A DNA stretch of 64,000 nt from Ipomoea triloba (Eukaryota > Streptophyta > Magnoliopsida > Solanales > Convolvulaceae): contig NC_044927.1 of NCBI RefSeq assembly GCF_003576645.1, positions 13,602,581 through 13,666,580 on the forward strand, given 5' to 3'. Each line of letters opens with the position of its first letter. Position 1 is the stretch's first letter. This document shows positions 12,101 to 24,019 of this stretch, in pieces. The notes under the pieces were generated by a model. The model was not told the origin of the DNA. It saw nothing but the letters and a program-made list of their open reading frames with translations, and made no database searches. The translations under genes and the position numbers were made by a program.

Positions 12101-12176
12101 TTCGAGAGGTAGGACCTCTCGATACAACAATCCAGTTCGAGACATAAGCAGATGTTCGAGAGAAAGATCTCTCGAT
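12101..12176. other. Two LTR hairpins built from TCGAGAG motifs
   Basis: 12102-12122 reads TCGAGAGGT-AGG-ACCTCTCGA, a perfect 9-bp stem with a 3-base loop. About 12155-12174 reads TCGAGAGA-AAGA-TCTCTCGA, an 8-bp stem. In the 3' LTR the first hairpin is present twice (53-bp duplication, 29111 and 29164), followed by the second. Possible regulatory or RNA structure; function unknown. Confidence 0.8.
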
Positions 12177-12611
12177 ATATGGGGTCAAAACATCATCTTT
12201 GGTCTCGATAAACTGACACTTCTCCAAAAGGTTAAATGACAGTCAGAAAGCATGAATAAAGTTTGGAGAAGAAGAATATCATGGAGATAAAATATTAAGG
12301 AGGTGCCAGAAGTGGATGCCACATCAGAATTCCACAACAAACGGATAGAAGGTGCACTAATCCAAAGTCGGTCTTATTCCCTAGAACGAGGATCAATGGG
12401 AATTTAAAAAGAGTAACTTTTACCAAAAGTAGCAAGTGGAGCATGGACTCAAGAAAGTGGATTATGGAATATCCACTACCAAACAAAAGGTTCAAGTTAC
12501 AAGACCACCACTCCATGAAAAATGCTGAAAAGATGCAAGTCCCATACACAGCATGAGAGACAAATTTCAAACGGAATAATTTTCCCTCCAACGGAATTAT
12601 TCCTTAACTCT

Positions 12612-12622
12612 CATATAAAAAG
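12612..12622 (+). promoter_or_regulatory. TATA-like box in 5' LTR
   Basis: CATATAAAAAG, about 800 bases into the LTR; the same box is in the 3' LTR at about 29680. Likely core promoter by motif and position. Confidence 0.5.
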
Positions 12623-13467
12623 GACGTGAAGACACAAGTTAAAATAAGGGAAGTTTTCGTCAGAGGAAGTGGGTTCATTCTGAAAATCTTAAGAGGTGTC
12701 TAATTCAAACGTTCAAGTGCTAGTGCTCAATCTGGAATATCATCCTGATATTCAAAATAGCGAGAAAAACACATCTTAGTGTTTGAGAGAGTTACAAAGC
12801 TTAAACTGCTACACATCTAGAAGGTGACCGAAGCTGCTCTACATCGAAGTTGATTCAACGATAGCTTTTGGTCAGATTGGAGCTTGTTACATTCAACCGT
12901 GAAGAGGCGGAGTAACCTGGCAGTTGTCTAGTGAAGATCCTGAGGCTTGAGGCGGGCTTGGTGATCAAAGCTCAAGTGCTCGAGAGGTGGAGTAACTGGA
13001 AGCGGGGAGTAAAACCTGAGGAGAGGCGGAGGAACCTGGGAGCTGTCTTGTGAAGATCCTGAGGCTTGAGGCGGGCTTCGTGATCAAAGCTCAAGCGCTC
13101 GATATTGTACTAAAAAGGGAAGTTTTAGTGCAATCCTTCTAGGGAGTTTCTAGAAGAAGAGTGGACGTAGGCGGGTTGGCCGAACCACTTAAAAATCTCT
13201 CTCGCATTTACTTTCTGCATTTATCTCTCGCTAACCTCTCGATTGCACTGCATATAAACACACCTCTCGAACTAACTCAAACTCGTGCTAACTAAAAGGG
13301 GATAACTTTTCCGCTGCGCATAAAACTTTGTCTTCACCTCGTGAGGTATCGAACCTAAACATCCTGAGTTCAATACACACGAGAGGTCGAAAAGATTTGC
13401 AAAATCTTATACAAGTCTATTCACCCCCCCCCTCTAGACTTGTACCCCATCCCCTTGGGACCAACAA

Positions 13468-13480
13468 TTGGTATCAGAAC
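13468..13480 (+). other. Primer-binding site for tRNA-Met
   Basis: TTGGTATCAGAAC begins two bases after the LTR end and resembles the TGGTATCAGAGC site complementary to initiator tRNA-Met used by plant copia elements. Confidence 0.85.
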
Positions 13481-13581
13481 AAGTTCTCTGATCGATATAA
13501 ACATTCGTTTATATTGCCTAGAGATCCTTCTTTGAAAAATCTTTTGAAAATATTTTCAAAGCGCGAGATAATTTTTTCAAT

Positions 13582-15819
13582 ATGGACAGCATGTTGTCGA
13601 GACATCTTCTTTTTGATCTTAGCAGGTTTGACGACTGGAAAACACGAATGCTTGCGTACTTATCAGCCCTCCATGATGAGATGGCCGAGGTTATAACTTC
13701 TGGACCAGTCAAGATCCTAATGGTCAATACTGCTGCAGTTCAAACCCAAGAAACACCAAAGTACATCCCAAAACCTAGGGAAGAATGGACAAGTGATGAT
13801 AGGAAGAGAAACAACCTGGACAACATTGCCAAGGATATTCTCTTCAGAGCTATAGACGAAACCATCTTCCCAAAAGTGAGAAAGTGCAAAACGGCGAAAG
13901 AGGTATGGGATACTTTGATGTTAATTGGTGAAGGTGACGAACAGGAAAAGGAGAACAAGCTCACCGTGGCCATGAAGAAGTTCGAGGACTTCAAGATGAA
14001 GCCAGGGGAGAGCATCGACAGCATGGAATCTCGGTTCATGAAGCTATCAACAGAGATCAGTGATCTCGAGAAGGAGATTCCACAAAAGGATCTAAACCTG
14101 AAGGTCTTATGAGGCCTTACCAAGGAGTGGGAAATGAAGGTGATCACAATGCGTGATCACAGGGATTTGAAGAACACCACAACCGACCAACTGTTCAGAG
14201 ATCTCAAAGCTTTCGAATTTGAGATGTTTCCGAGAGATGAGGACGTGGTGGACAGACGGAATGTGGCACTGGTTGCTGATCAACCAACCACCTCCTCAAG
14301 GTCAGACCCCAATCCCACTGATTTTTTATCTGACGAACAGTTTGCTTTCTTCATGGGAAAATTCAGGAAGTTCATGAAGAAGACATCGAAGAGCAACACA
14401 AGTTCACCTTCCTCCTCAAGAAGAAAAAATGAAAGATACACATCCAGAAGAATGGAGGAAGAAGATCAAGGCCTATGCTACAACTGTAGGAGACCAGGAC
14501 ACTTCAAGGCTGAATGTCCTTATCCACCGGTAAGCAAGCATCAAGGCCAAGAAGGCAAGGATTCCAGAAGAAAAGAGGAATCCAGAGAGAAGCCAGCACA
14601 AGGTGGCTTCAAGGGAGAAACAAAGACACAACTGCGCAGGAAGGCGCTTGTTGTTGAGGAACTCGAGAAGGCAATCGAGGAGTCCGAGACGTCGAGCTCC
14701 AGCGATAGCAGCAGCAGCACAGAGGATGAGAGGGGGCTCATCTGCTTATACACTACAGAAGAGGAGGACAAATGCTTGATGGCTATCAACAATGAGGTAA
14801 CCTCCCCTTCTACATCTCGTTGCTCTATGTCTACTTCTCAATGTTCTTCGTTTAAAAGCGATGAGGATCCCTTCGAGACTATGGAATTGATCAGAAGGAA
14901 CCTCAAAATCGCTAACAGCACTCATGCCAAAATCAGGGAAGAAAACGGCAAGCTAACTGCTGAAAGAGACATGCTTAAGAACATCTCGAAAGAGAATTCA
15001 GAGCTAATTCTCAAAGTAAGTGAGTTAGAAGCTAAAGTAATCCTACTGGCTGAAGAGTGCAAAGCTCGAGAGACCAGAGAGCTTAATCTTAGAAAGGTCA
15101 TAGCATCATATACTAATTCCTCCAAAGCTATGGAGAAAATGGTAAATGATCACAGACCTACTAGTGATAGAACCGGTCTAGGGTTCCGTCAAGACTGTCT
15201 CTCGAGAGATAAACAGACCATTGGTTTGGGAACTTCAAATAATGGAGGATCTCAACCCAAACCAAACAAGGGTCATAAAAGACCAACAGAAAAGACCAGA
15301 GTAGCTATTCATAAACCGTCCCTATACACCAGCAATGGAAAGTATAGGAAAGCTACGAAGAATGGCCGGGTAAACAATATCGAGAGATCACCTTGCTATC
15401 TCTCGCAAGGCCATTCCAAGTACAAAAGGAGCTACATTCCATATAATGCGCCTCAAGGCAAATATGGAAGGTCTGAGATGCACAGAGTTAGGAACTCACG
15501 GATGGAGAAAGGCAGACTTTATCCATCTAGTGAGAATTGGTCATCGAAACATGATTTCTGGAAGAAATCGCACTTCCAACAATTTCACATGACCAAACAG
15601 CGTATGAAAGGCATGGTGCATAAGCCGATCGAAAAGTCTATACCTAAGTTGATTTATGCACCAAAGAGGCCCAAAACTTTTGCTAGCATTCCTTATGATT
15701 ATCAAACGTATAATGGCTACATTGCACCTAGGCCTGGAGTAATGGGTCCAAGGTATAAATGGATGCCTAAACTTACTAACCAACCAGGACCCAAAGTTTG
15801 GGTACCTAAATCTGCTTGA
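13582..15819 (+). pseudogene. copia gag (capsid/nucleocapsid), one nonsense codon
   Basis: The frame starts at 13582 (MDSMLSRHLLFDLSRFDDWK) with a UBN2/gag-like region, including AKEVWDTLMLIGEGDEQ and FMKLSTEISDLE. A TGA at 14110-14112 interrupts it; the same frame resumes at once and runs to 15819. The zinc knuckle CYNCRRPGHFKAEC (about 14474-14515) fits CX2CX4HX4C. A Ser-rich segment and then a coiled-coil-like stretch (14880-15130) follow, and then a long basic Lys/Arg-rich tail. The ORF ends PKVWVPKSA-stop and overlaps pol by four bases in the -1 frame. Packages element RNA in virus-like particles by family knowledge. Confidence 0.88.
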
Positions 15820-17063
15820 TCTGCTTGCAGGACACCAGGGACATATGGTTCATTGACAGTGGATGTTCGAGACATATGACTGGAAATCTAACACTGCTAG
15901 AAAACATCCAACCTATCGAAGGTCCCTTGGTGACATTCGGCGACAACGAGAAGAAAGGACGCACAAAGGCTGTTGGTGAAATTCATAAGAATGAATTGGT
16001 AATCAAGGGGGTATCCTACGTTGAGGGGCTCAAGTTCAACCTCCTTAGCACAAGCCAGTTCTGTGACAAGGGCTACAGAGTGATCTTCACCAAAAGCAAG
16101 TGCCAAATCATACAAGAGGAATCTCTCGAAGTCGTCCTGGAAGCAGCAAGGAAAGGAAACATGTACATAGTGGATTGGAGATCTGCCAAACCATCCCTAT
16201 GTATGCTGGCAAGGAGCAAGGAAGACTTATGCTGGGATTGGCACAGTAAGCTTAGCCATCTAAACTTCAAAACTATCAACAAGCTTGCTAAGAGGAACCT
16301 TGTGGAAGGACTGCCCAAAGTGACGTTTCGAAAGGATAAGATATGTGAGGCATGTCAATGCTGCAAACAGATCAAATCCTCTTTCAAAAGCAAAGCCGAG
16401 ATATCATCCACTAGACCATTAAGTCTTCTTCACATGGACTTATTTGGACCGGTGGATCCACCCAGCATGAGAGGAAGAAAGTACACTCTTGTGGTAGTAG
16501 ATGACTACACAAGATTCACCTGGACCATGTTCTTAACCAAGAAAAGTGAGACAAAAGTTGCCTTGCCAAATCTTTTGAAGCAAGTTCAAGTTGAAAAGGA
16601 TGTCTCGATACTAAAGATTCGGTCAGATCAAGGTGGAGAGTTCGTTAATCAAGTTATCGAGAGCTACTGCAACGAGAACGGTATTCATCATCAGTTGTCA
16701 GCTGCTCGAACGCCTCAACAGAACGGGGTAGCTGAAAGAAGAAACAGAACTCTCAAAGGAAGCTGCAAAGACCATGCTCTCGCAAGCCAACATATCTCAA
16801 GGATTTTGGGCAGAAGCAATCAACACAGCGTGCTATACCCAAAATCGGTCCTTGATCGTGAAAGGAATTGGAAAGACTCCATATGAGTTGTGGAATGGAA
16901 GAAAACCGAATGTAAGCTACTTCCACACATTCGGGTGCAAATGCTATGTCCACAACAATGAGAAGACTCAGCTAAGGACTTTTGATGAAAAGGCAGATGA
17001 TGGAGTATTTCTGGGATACTCATCGACAAGTAAAGCATTTAGAGTCTTCAACAAGCAGAGATT
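15816..17063 (+). pseudogene. copia pol, first assembled piece: protease, pre-integrase, integrase
   Basis: The protease active site is IDSGCSRHMTG at about 15850. GAG-pre-integrase follows with WHSKLSHLN and CEACQCCKQ (HHCC-type zinc finger). The integrase core has LLHMDLFGPV, VVVDDYTRFTW, IRSDQGGEF and ARTPQQNGVAERRN, supplying the D, D and E residues. A one-base insertion near 16757 shifts the frame in the integrase; the downstream part continues from 16774. The piece ends at the N at 17064 inside the integrase C-terminal region, where sequence jumps back to gag. Pol starts at TTG/ATC in the -1 frame relative to gag. Confidence 0.88.
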
Positions 17064-17064
17064 N

Positions 17065-18817
17065 AGAAGGAACCTCAAAATCGCTAACAGCACTCATGCC
17101 AAAATCAGGGAAGAAAACGGCAAGCTAACTGCTGAAAGAGACATGCTTAAGAACATCTCGAAAGAGAATTCAGAGCTAATTCTCAAAGTAAGTGAGTTAG
17201 AAGCTAAAGTAATCCTACTGGCTGAAGAGTGCAAAGCTCGAGAGACCAGAGAGCTTAATCTTAGAAAGGTCATAGCATCATATACTAATTCCTCCAAAGC
17301 TATGGAGAAAATGGTAAATGATCACAGACCTACTAGTGATAGAACCGGTCTAGGGTTCCGTCAAGACTGTCTCTCGAGAGATAAACAGACCATTGGTTTG
17401 GGAACTTCAAATAATGGAGGATCTCAACCCAAACCAAACAAGGGTCATAAAAGACCAACAGAAAAGACCAGAGTAGCTATTCATAAACCGTCCCTATACA
17501 CCAGCAATGGAAAGTATAGGAAAGCTACGAAGAATGGCCGGGTAAACAATATCGAGAGATCACCTTGCTATCTCTCGCAAGGCCATTCCAAGTACAAAAG
17601 GAGCTACATTCCATATAATGCGCCTCAAGGCAAATATGGAAGGTCTGAGATGCACAGAGTTAGGAACTCACGGATGGAGAAAGGCAGACTTTATCCATCT
17701 AGTGAGAATTGGTCATCGAAACATGATTTCTGGAAGAAATCGCACTTCCAACAATTTCACATGACCAAACAGCGTATGAAAGGCATGGTGCATAAGCCGA
17801 TCGAAAAGTCTATACCTAAGTTGATTTATGCACCAAAGAGGCCCAAAACTTTTGCTAGCATTCCTTATGATTATCAAACGTATAATGGCTACATTGCACC
17901 TAGGCCTGGAGTAATGGGTCCAAGGTATAAATGGATGCCTAAACTTACTAACCAACCAGGACCCAAAGTTTGGGTACCTAAATCTGCTTGATCTGCTTGC
18001 AGGACACCAGGGACATATGGTTCATTGACAGTGGATGTTCGAGACATATGACTGGAAATCTAACACTGCTAGAAAACATCCAACCTATCGAAGGTCCCTT
18101 GGTGACATTCGGCGACAACGAGAAGAAAGGACGCACAAAGGCTGTTGGTGAAATTCATAAGAATGAATTGGTAATCAAGGGGGTATCCTACGTTGAGGGG
18201 CTCAAGTTCAACCTCCTTAGCACAAGCCAGTTCTGTGACAAGGGCTACAGAGTGATCTTCACCAAAAGCAAGTGCCAAATCATACAAGAGGAATCTCTCG
18301 AAGTCGTCCTGGAAGCAGCAAGGAAAGGAAACATGTACATAGTGGATTGGAGATCTGCCAAACCATCCCTATGTATGCTGGCAAGGAGCAAGGAAGACTT
18401 ATGCTGGGATTGGCACAGTAAGCTTAGCCATCTAAACTTCAAAACTATCAACAAGCTTGCTAAGAGGAACCTTGTGGAAGGACTGCCCAAAGTGACGTTT
18501 CGAAAGGATAAGATATGTGAGGCATGTCAATGCTGCAAACAGATCAAATCCTCTTTCAAAAGCAAAGCCGAGATATCATCCACTAGACCATTAAGTCTTC
18601 TTCACATGGACTTATTTGGACCGGTGGATCCACCCAGCATGAGAGGAAGAAAGTACACTCTTGTGGTAGTAGATGACTACACAAGATTCACCTGGACCAT
18701 GTTCTTAACCAAGAAAAGTGAGACAAAAGTTGCCTTGCCAAATCTTTTGAAGCAAGTTCAAGTTGAAAAGGATGTCTCGATACTAAAGATTCGGTCAGAT
18801 CAAGGTGGAGAGTTCGT
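17065..18817 (+). repeat. Redundant copy of 14893-16645 (gag 3' part to integrase)
   Basis: Base-for-base equivalent at an offset of 2172 as far as I compared, including the gag stop and frame overlap. It follows a single N and ends at a 110-N gap. Probably an assembly duplication rather than a second element; no separate gene content. Confidence 0.88.
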
Positions 18818-18927
18818 NNNNNNNNNNNNNNNNNNNNNNNNNNNNNNNNNNNNNNNNNNNNNNNNNNNNNNNNNNNNNNNNNNNNNNNNNNNNNNNNNNN
18901 NNNNNNNNNNNNNNNNNNNNNNNNNNN
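18818..18927. other. Assembly gap (110 Ns)
   Basis: Run of N between two overlapping copies of the integrase region. ORFs reading through it are meaningless. Confidence 0.99.
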
Positions 18928-21063
18928 AAGTACACTCTTGTGGTAGTAGATGACTACACAAGATTCACCTGGACCGTGTTCTTAACCAAGAAAAGCGAGA
19001 CAAAAGTTGCCCTGCCAAATCTTTTGAAGCAAGTTCAAATTGAAAAGGATGTCTCGATACTAAAGATTCGGTCAGATCAAGGTGGAGAGTTCGTTAATCA
19101 AGTTATCGAGAGCTACTGCAACGAGAACGGTATTCATCATCAGTTGTCAGCTGCTCGAACGCCTCAACAGAACGGGGTAGCTGAAAGAAGAAACAGAACT
19201 CTCAAAGGAAGCTGCAAAGACCATGCTCTCGCAAGCCAACATATCTCAAGGATTTTGGGCAGAAGCAATCAACACAGCGTGCTATACCCAAAATCGGTCC
19301 TTGATCGTGAAAGGAATTGGAAAGACTCCATATGAGTTGTGGAATGGAAGAAAACCGAATGTAAGCTACTTCCACACATTCGGGTGCAAATGCTATGTCC
19401 ACAACAATGAGAAGACTCAGCTAAGGACTTTTGATGAAAAGGCAGATGATGGAGTATTTCTGGGATACTCATCGACAAGTAAAGCATTTAGAGTCTTCAA
19501 CAAGCAGAGATTGGTGGTTGAAGAATCCATACATGTTTCTTTTGATGATAGAGCATCGACAGATCAACCATCAAAGCCAATGGAAGCAGCTGAGGAAGAT
19601 CAGCCAGAGTCTATCGAGAGATCAAACTTACCTCTCGAAGACAAGCAGTCGATAGTTCGAGACGTAGCGGAACTCCAGTCAGAATCAGATGATGAAGAGT
19701 CTACAAAGAAGAAAGCTCCTGACTCAGTTGATCCAATCCAGATCATAGATGTTCAACCCACATCTCAACCTTCAACGGAAGTATCAACTGAGGAGCCACA
19801 ACCCGACCTAAGATGGCTGAGAAGTCACCCTGCTGATCAAGTAATTGGAGATGTACGTGACAGAGTTCGGACCAGATCAGCATACAGAGAAAGCATGTTT
19901 GCTTGCTTTCTATCGCAAATAGAGCCTAAGGTGATCGATGAGGCTCTATGTGATCCAGATTGGGTGCAAGCCATGCAAGAGGAACTTCATCAGTTTGAAC
20001 GGAACAATGTCTGGGAACTAGTTCCGAGACCTCATCATCAGAATGTCATTGGTACAAAGTGGTTTTCAGAAACAAGATGAATGAGGATGGAGTCATTGTT
20101 AGGAACAAGGCCAGACTTGTTGCCAAAGGCTATTGTCAGGAGGAAGGAATAGATTTTGATGAAACCTTCGCTCCAGTGGCACGTCTCGAAGCCATACGCA
20201 TCTTTCTCGCATATGCCGCCTTCAAAGACTTTAAAGTATATCAAATGGATGTCAAGAGCGCTTTTCTGAACGGACTTCTCGAAGAAGAGGTGTACGTTGA
20301 ACAACCTCCGGGTTTCTTGAAGGACGTGGGAGCTGACAAAGTATACAAGTTGAAGAAGGCACTTTACGGCTTAAAACAAGCTCCAAGAGCTTGGTATGAC
20401 ACCTTATCCTCTTTTCTACTTCAGTGTGGGTTCACCAAAGGCCTAGTGGACAAAACACTATTTAGAATTAAGGATGAGGATCACATCTTATTGGTGCAAA
20501 TCTATGTGGACGATATCATTTTTGGAAGCACCAATCCAGACTTGTGCGAGAAGTTCTCCAGGTTGATGAAAGGGAAGTTCGAGATGAGCATGATGGGAGA
20601 GCTCAACTACTTCCTTGGATTACAAGTGAGACAGCTTAAGGAAGGTATCTTCATCAATCAGGAGAAATACACCAAGGATCTGCTCAGAAAATACAATATA
20701 GAAGGGAAATCCTCAGTCAAAGTACCCATGGGAACCTCTCTACGTATCGATGTCGACAGCGAAGGTCGAGAGGTCGATCAAACTACATATCGAGGTATCA
20801 TCGGATCTCTTCTCTATTTAACTGCTAGTAGACCAGATATATCCTTTGCAGTAGGTGTATGTGCTAGATTTCAGGCAAGTCCTAAGGAAAGTCACTTAAA
20901 TGCATCTAAAAAGATCCTTAGATATCTCAAAGGTACGCAAAGTGTTGGACTTTGGTATTCGAGAGGTGGATCTTTCGAACTTATGGGTTATTCAGATGCG
21001 GACTTTGCCGGTTGTAAAATAGATCGAAAGAGCACATCAGGGACATGTTAGTTTCTAGGTGGA
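18928..21063 (+). pseudogene. copia pol, second assembled piece: integrase to RNase H start
   Basis: Equivalent to 16479 onward (integrase) and to 21302-23437 (offset 2374). The first roughly 110 bases carry several substitutions against the other copies (for example ACCGTG for ACCATG), then it is identical, which suggests a different allele or copy at that end. It holds the integrase D/E motifs, the C-terminal linker, RT with YVDDIIFGS and the RNase H start. It shares the same frameshifts as the next piece and ends at the N at 21064. Confidence 0.85.
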
Positions 21064-21064
21064 N

Positions 21065-23821
21065 CACAGTAAGCTTAGCCATCTAAACTTCAAAACTATC
21101 AACAAGCTTGCTAAGAGGAACCTTGTGGAAGGACTGCCCAAAGTGACGTTTCGAAAGGATAAGATATGTGAGGCATGTCAATGCTGCAAACAGATCAAAT
21201 CCTCTTTCAAAAGCAAAGCCGAGATATCATCCACTAGACCATTAAGTCTTCTTCACATGGACTTATTTGGACCGGTGGATCCACCCAGCATGAGAGGAAG
21301 AAAGTACACTCTTGTGGTAGTAGATGACTACACAAGATTCACCTGGACCATGTTCTTAACCAAGAAAAGTGAGACAAAAGTTGCCTTGCCAAATCTTTTG
21401 AAGCAAGTTCAAGTTGAAAAGGATGTCTCGATACTAAAGATTCGGTCAGATCAAGGTGGAGAGTTCGTTAATCAAGTTATCGAGAGCTACTGCAACGAGA
21501 ACGGTATTCATCATCAGTTGTCAGCTGCTCGAACGCCTCAACAGAACGGGGTAGCTGAAAGAAGAAACAGAACTCTCAAAGGAAGCTGCAAAGACCATGC
21601 TCTCGCAAGCCAACATATCTCAAGGATTTTGGGCAGAAGCAATCAACACAGCGTGCTATACCCAAAATCGGTCCTTGATCGTGAAAGGAATTGGAAAGAC
21701 TCCATATGAGTTGTGGAATGGAAGAAAACCGAATGTAAGCTACTTCCACACATTCGGGTGCAAATGCTATGTCCACAACAATGAGAAGACTCAGCTAAGG
21801 ACTTTTGATGAAAAGGCAGATGATGGAGTATTTCTGGGATACTCATCGACAAGTAAAGCATTTAGAGTCTTCAACAAGCAGAGATTGGTGGTTGAAGAAT
21901 CCATACATGTTTCTTTTGATGATAGAGCATCGACAGATCAACCATCAAAGCCAATGGAAGCAGCTGAGGAAGATCAGCCAGAGTCTATCGAGAGATCAAA
22001 CTTACCTCTCGAAGACAAGCAGTCGATAGTTCGAGACGTAGCGGAACTCCAGTCAGAATCAGATGATGAAGAGTCTACAAAGAAGAAAGCTCCTGACTCA
22101 GTTGATCCAATCCAGATCATAGATGTTCAACCCACATCTCAACCTTCAACGGAAGTATCAACTGAGGAGCCACAACCCGACCTAAGATGGCTGAGAAGTC
22201 ACCCTGCTGATCAAGTAATTGGAGATGTACGTGACAGAGTTCGGACCAGATCAGCATACAGAGAAAGCATGTTTGCTTGCTTTCTATCGCAAATAGAGCC
22301 TAAGGTGATCGATGAGGCTCTATGTGATCCAGATTGGGTGCAAGCCATGCAAGAGGAACTTCATCAGTTTGAACGGAACAATGTCTGGGAACTAGTTCCG
22401 AGACCTCATCATCAGAATGTCATTGGTACAAAGTGGTTTTCAGAAACAAGATGAATGAGGATGGAGTCATTGTTAGGAACAAGGCCAGACTTGTTGCCAA
22501 AGGCTATTGTCAGGAGGAAGGAATAGATTTTGATGAAACCTTCGCTCCAGTGGCACGTCTCGAAGCCATACGCATCTTTCTCGCATATGCCGCCTTCAAA
22601 GACTTTAAAGTATATCAAATGGATGTCAAGAGCGCTTTTCTGAACGGACTTCTCGAAGAAGAGGTGTACGTTGAACAACCTCCGGGTTTCTTGAAGGACG
22701 TGGGAGCTGACAAAGTATACAAGTTGAAGAAGGCACTTTACGGCTTAAAACAAGCTCCAAGAGCTTGGTATGACACCTTATCCTCTTTTCTACTTCAGTG
22801 TGGGTTCACCAAAGGCCTAGTGGACAAAACACTATTTAGAATTAAGGATGAGGATCACATCTTATTGGTGCAAATCTATGTGGACGATATCATTTTTGGA
22901 AGCACCAATCCAGACTTGTGCGAGAAGTTCTCCAGGTTGATGAAAGGGAAGTTCGAGATGAGCATGATGGGAGAGCTCAACTACTTCCTTGGATTACAAG
23001 TGAGACAGCTTAAGGAAGGTATCTTCATCAATCAGGAGAAATACACCAAGGATCTGCTCAGAAAATACAATATAGAAGGGAAATCCTCAGTCAAAGTACC
23101 CATGGGAACCTCTCTACGTATCGATGTCGACAGCGAAGGTCGAGAGGTCGATCAAACTACATATCGAGGTATCATCGGATCTCTTCTCTATTTAACTGCT
23201 AGTAGACCAGATATATCCTTTGCAGTAGGTGTATGTGCTAGATTTCAGGCAAGTCCTAAGGAAAGTCACTTAAATGCATCTAAAAAGATCCTTAGATATC
23301 TCAAAGGTACGCAAAGTGTTGGACTTTGGTATTCGAGAGGTGGATCTTTCGAACTTATGGGTTATTCAGATGCGGACTTTGCCGGTTGTAAAATAGATCG
23401 AAAGAGCACATCAGGGACATGTTAGTTTCTAGGTGGAAGACTTGTCTCATGGTTTAGCAAGAAACAGCATTCGATAGCTACAAGCACCGCTGAGGCAGAA
23501 TATGTAGCAGCTGGAAGTTGCTGTGCTCAGGTTTTATGGATGAAGCAACAACTACTGGATTATGGTGTTGAATGTAAAGAGGTTAAAATCATGTGTGACA
23601 ACACCAGTGCTATAGCTATTACTCAGAATCCAGTGTTACATTCAAGAACAAAACACATTGATATCAAGTATCACTTCATTCGAGACCATGTTGAGAAAAG
23701 GGATATAACTTTGGAATATGTTGTAACGGAGGAGCAACTAGCAGATATTTTCACAAAAGCGTTATGTGAAAATAGATTCTCTCAACTAAGGCTAGAATTG
23801 GGAATGATAGAATTGGGGTGA
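21065..23821 (+). pseudogene. copia pol, third piece: integrase, reverse transcriptase, RNase H
   Basis: Restarts at CACAGTAAGC, equal to 16242, and is the piece that runs on to the element's 3' end. The integrase (21065-21720) has the one-base insertion; a linker (21597-22454) follows. RT has [44 protein letters not shown] and [10 protein letters not shown] (about 22880). RNase H has YSDADFAGC, then STAEAEYVAA and LADIFTKAL near the end. A one-base deletion near 22436 breaks the frame between linker and RT, and TAG at 23423-23425 interrupts RNase H. The final stop is at 23821. Confidence 0.9.
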
Positions 23822-24019
23822 ATGGTCAAATCTTATATTCTTGTATTTAGTGCCATGAACTGTTTCGCATGTGAGGAGCAGTTTCATCAACTTTATGGCA
23901 GCTTTGGAGTTACACAGCATTGAATGGTCATTCATATGGCATCCCGTGACCCTACGGCGTAAATCTTTGGGGCTATAAATAGGGGATTTCCTTCAGCAGT
24001 TTATGTCATCAACTTCCTC
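23822..24019 (+). other. Short spacer after pol with internal TATA-like box
   Basis: No ORF. GGGGCTATAAATAGGGG surrounds 23973-23982, and the accessory ORF starts at 24020, about 40 bases after the box. Confidence 0.6.
23973..23982 (+). promoter_or_regulatory. TATA-like box upstream of the accessory ORF
   Basis: CTATAAATAG is a consensus plant TATA box. The start codon lies at 24020, so a start site 25-30 bases below the box would give a short leader. This would be an internal promoter, unusual for an LTR element; not shown to be active. Confidence 0.45.

Larger units (their letters stand above)
11810..13466 (+). repeat. 5' LTR of the copia element
   Basis: Starts TGTTAGGAACAT after the PPT and ends GGGACCAACA before the PBS; 1657 bases. 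TATA-like CATATAAAAAGG is at 12612. It contains hairpins built on TCGAGAGGT, and a tandem GAGGCGGAGTAACCTGG-type repeat at 12900-13110. It is shorter than the 3' LTR, which has an extra 53-bp duplication and more of the GAGGCGG repeats. Confidence 0.92.

Noticed and set aside
16774..17991. A fused integrase-gag protein of 405 residues
   Set aside because: It reads across the N at 17064, where two overlapping contigs were joined; the fusion is an artefact.
18805..18953. ORFs spanning the 110-N gap
   Set aside because: They are made largely of X residues and carry no information.
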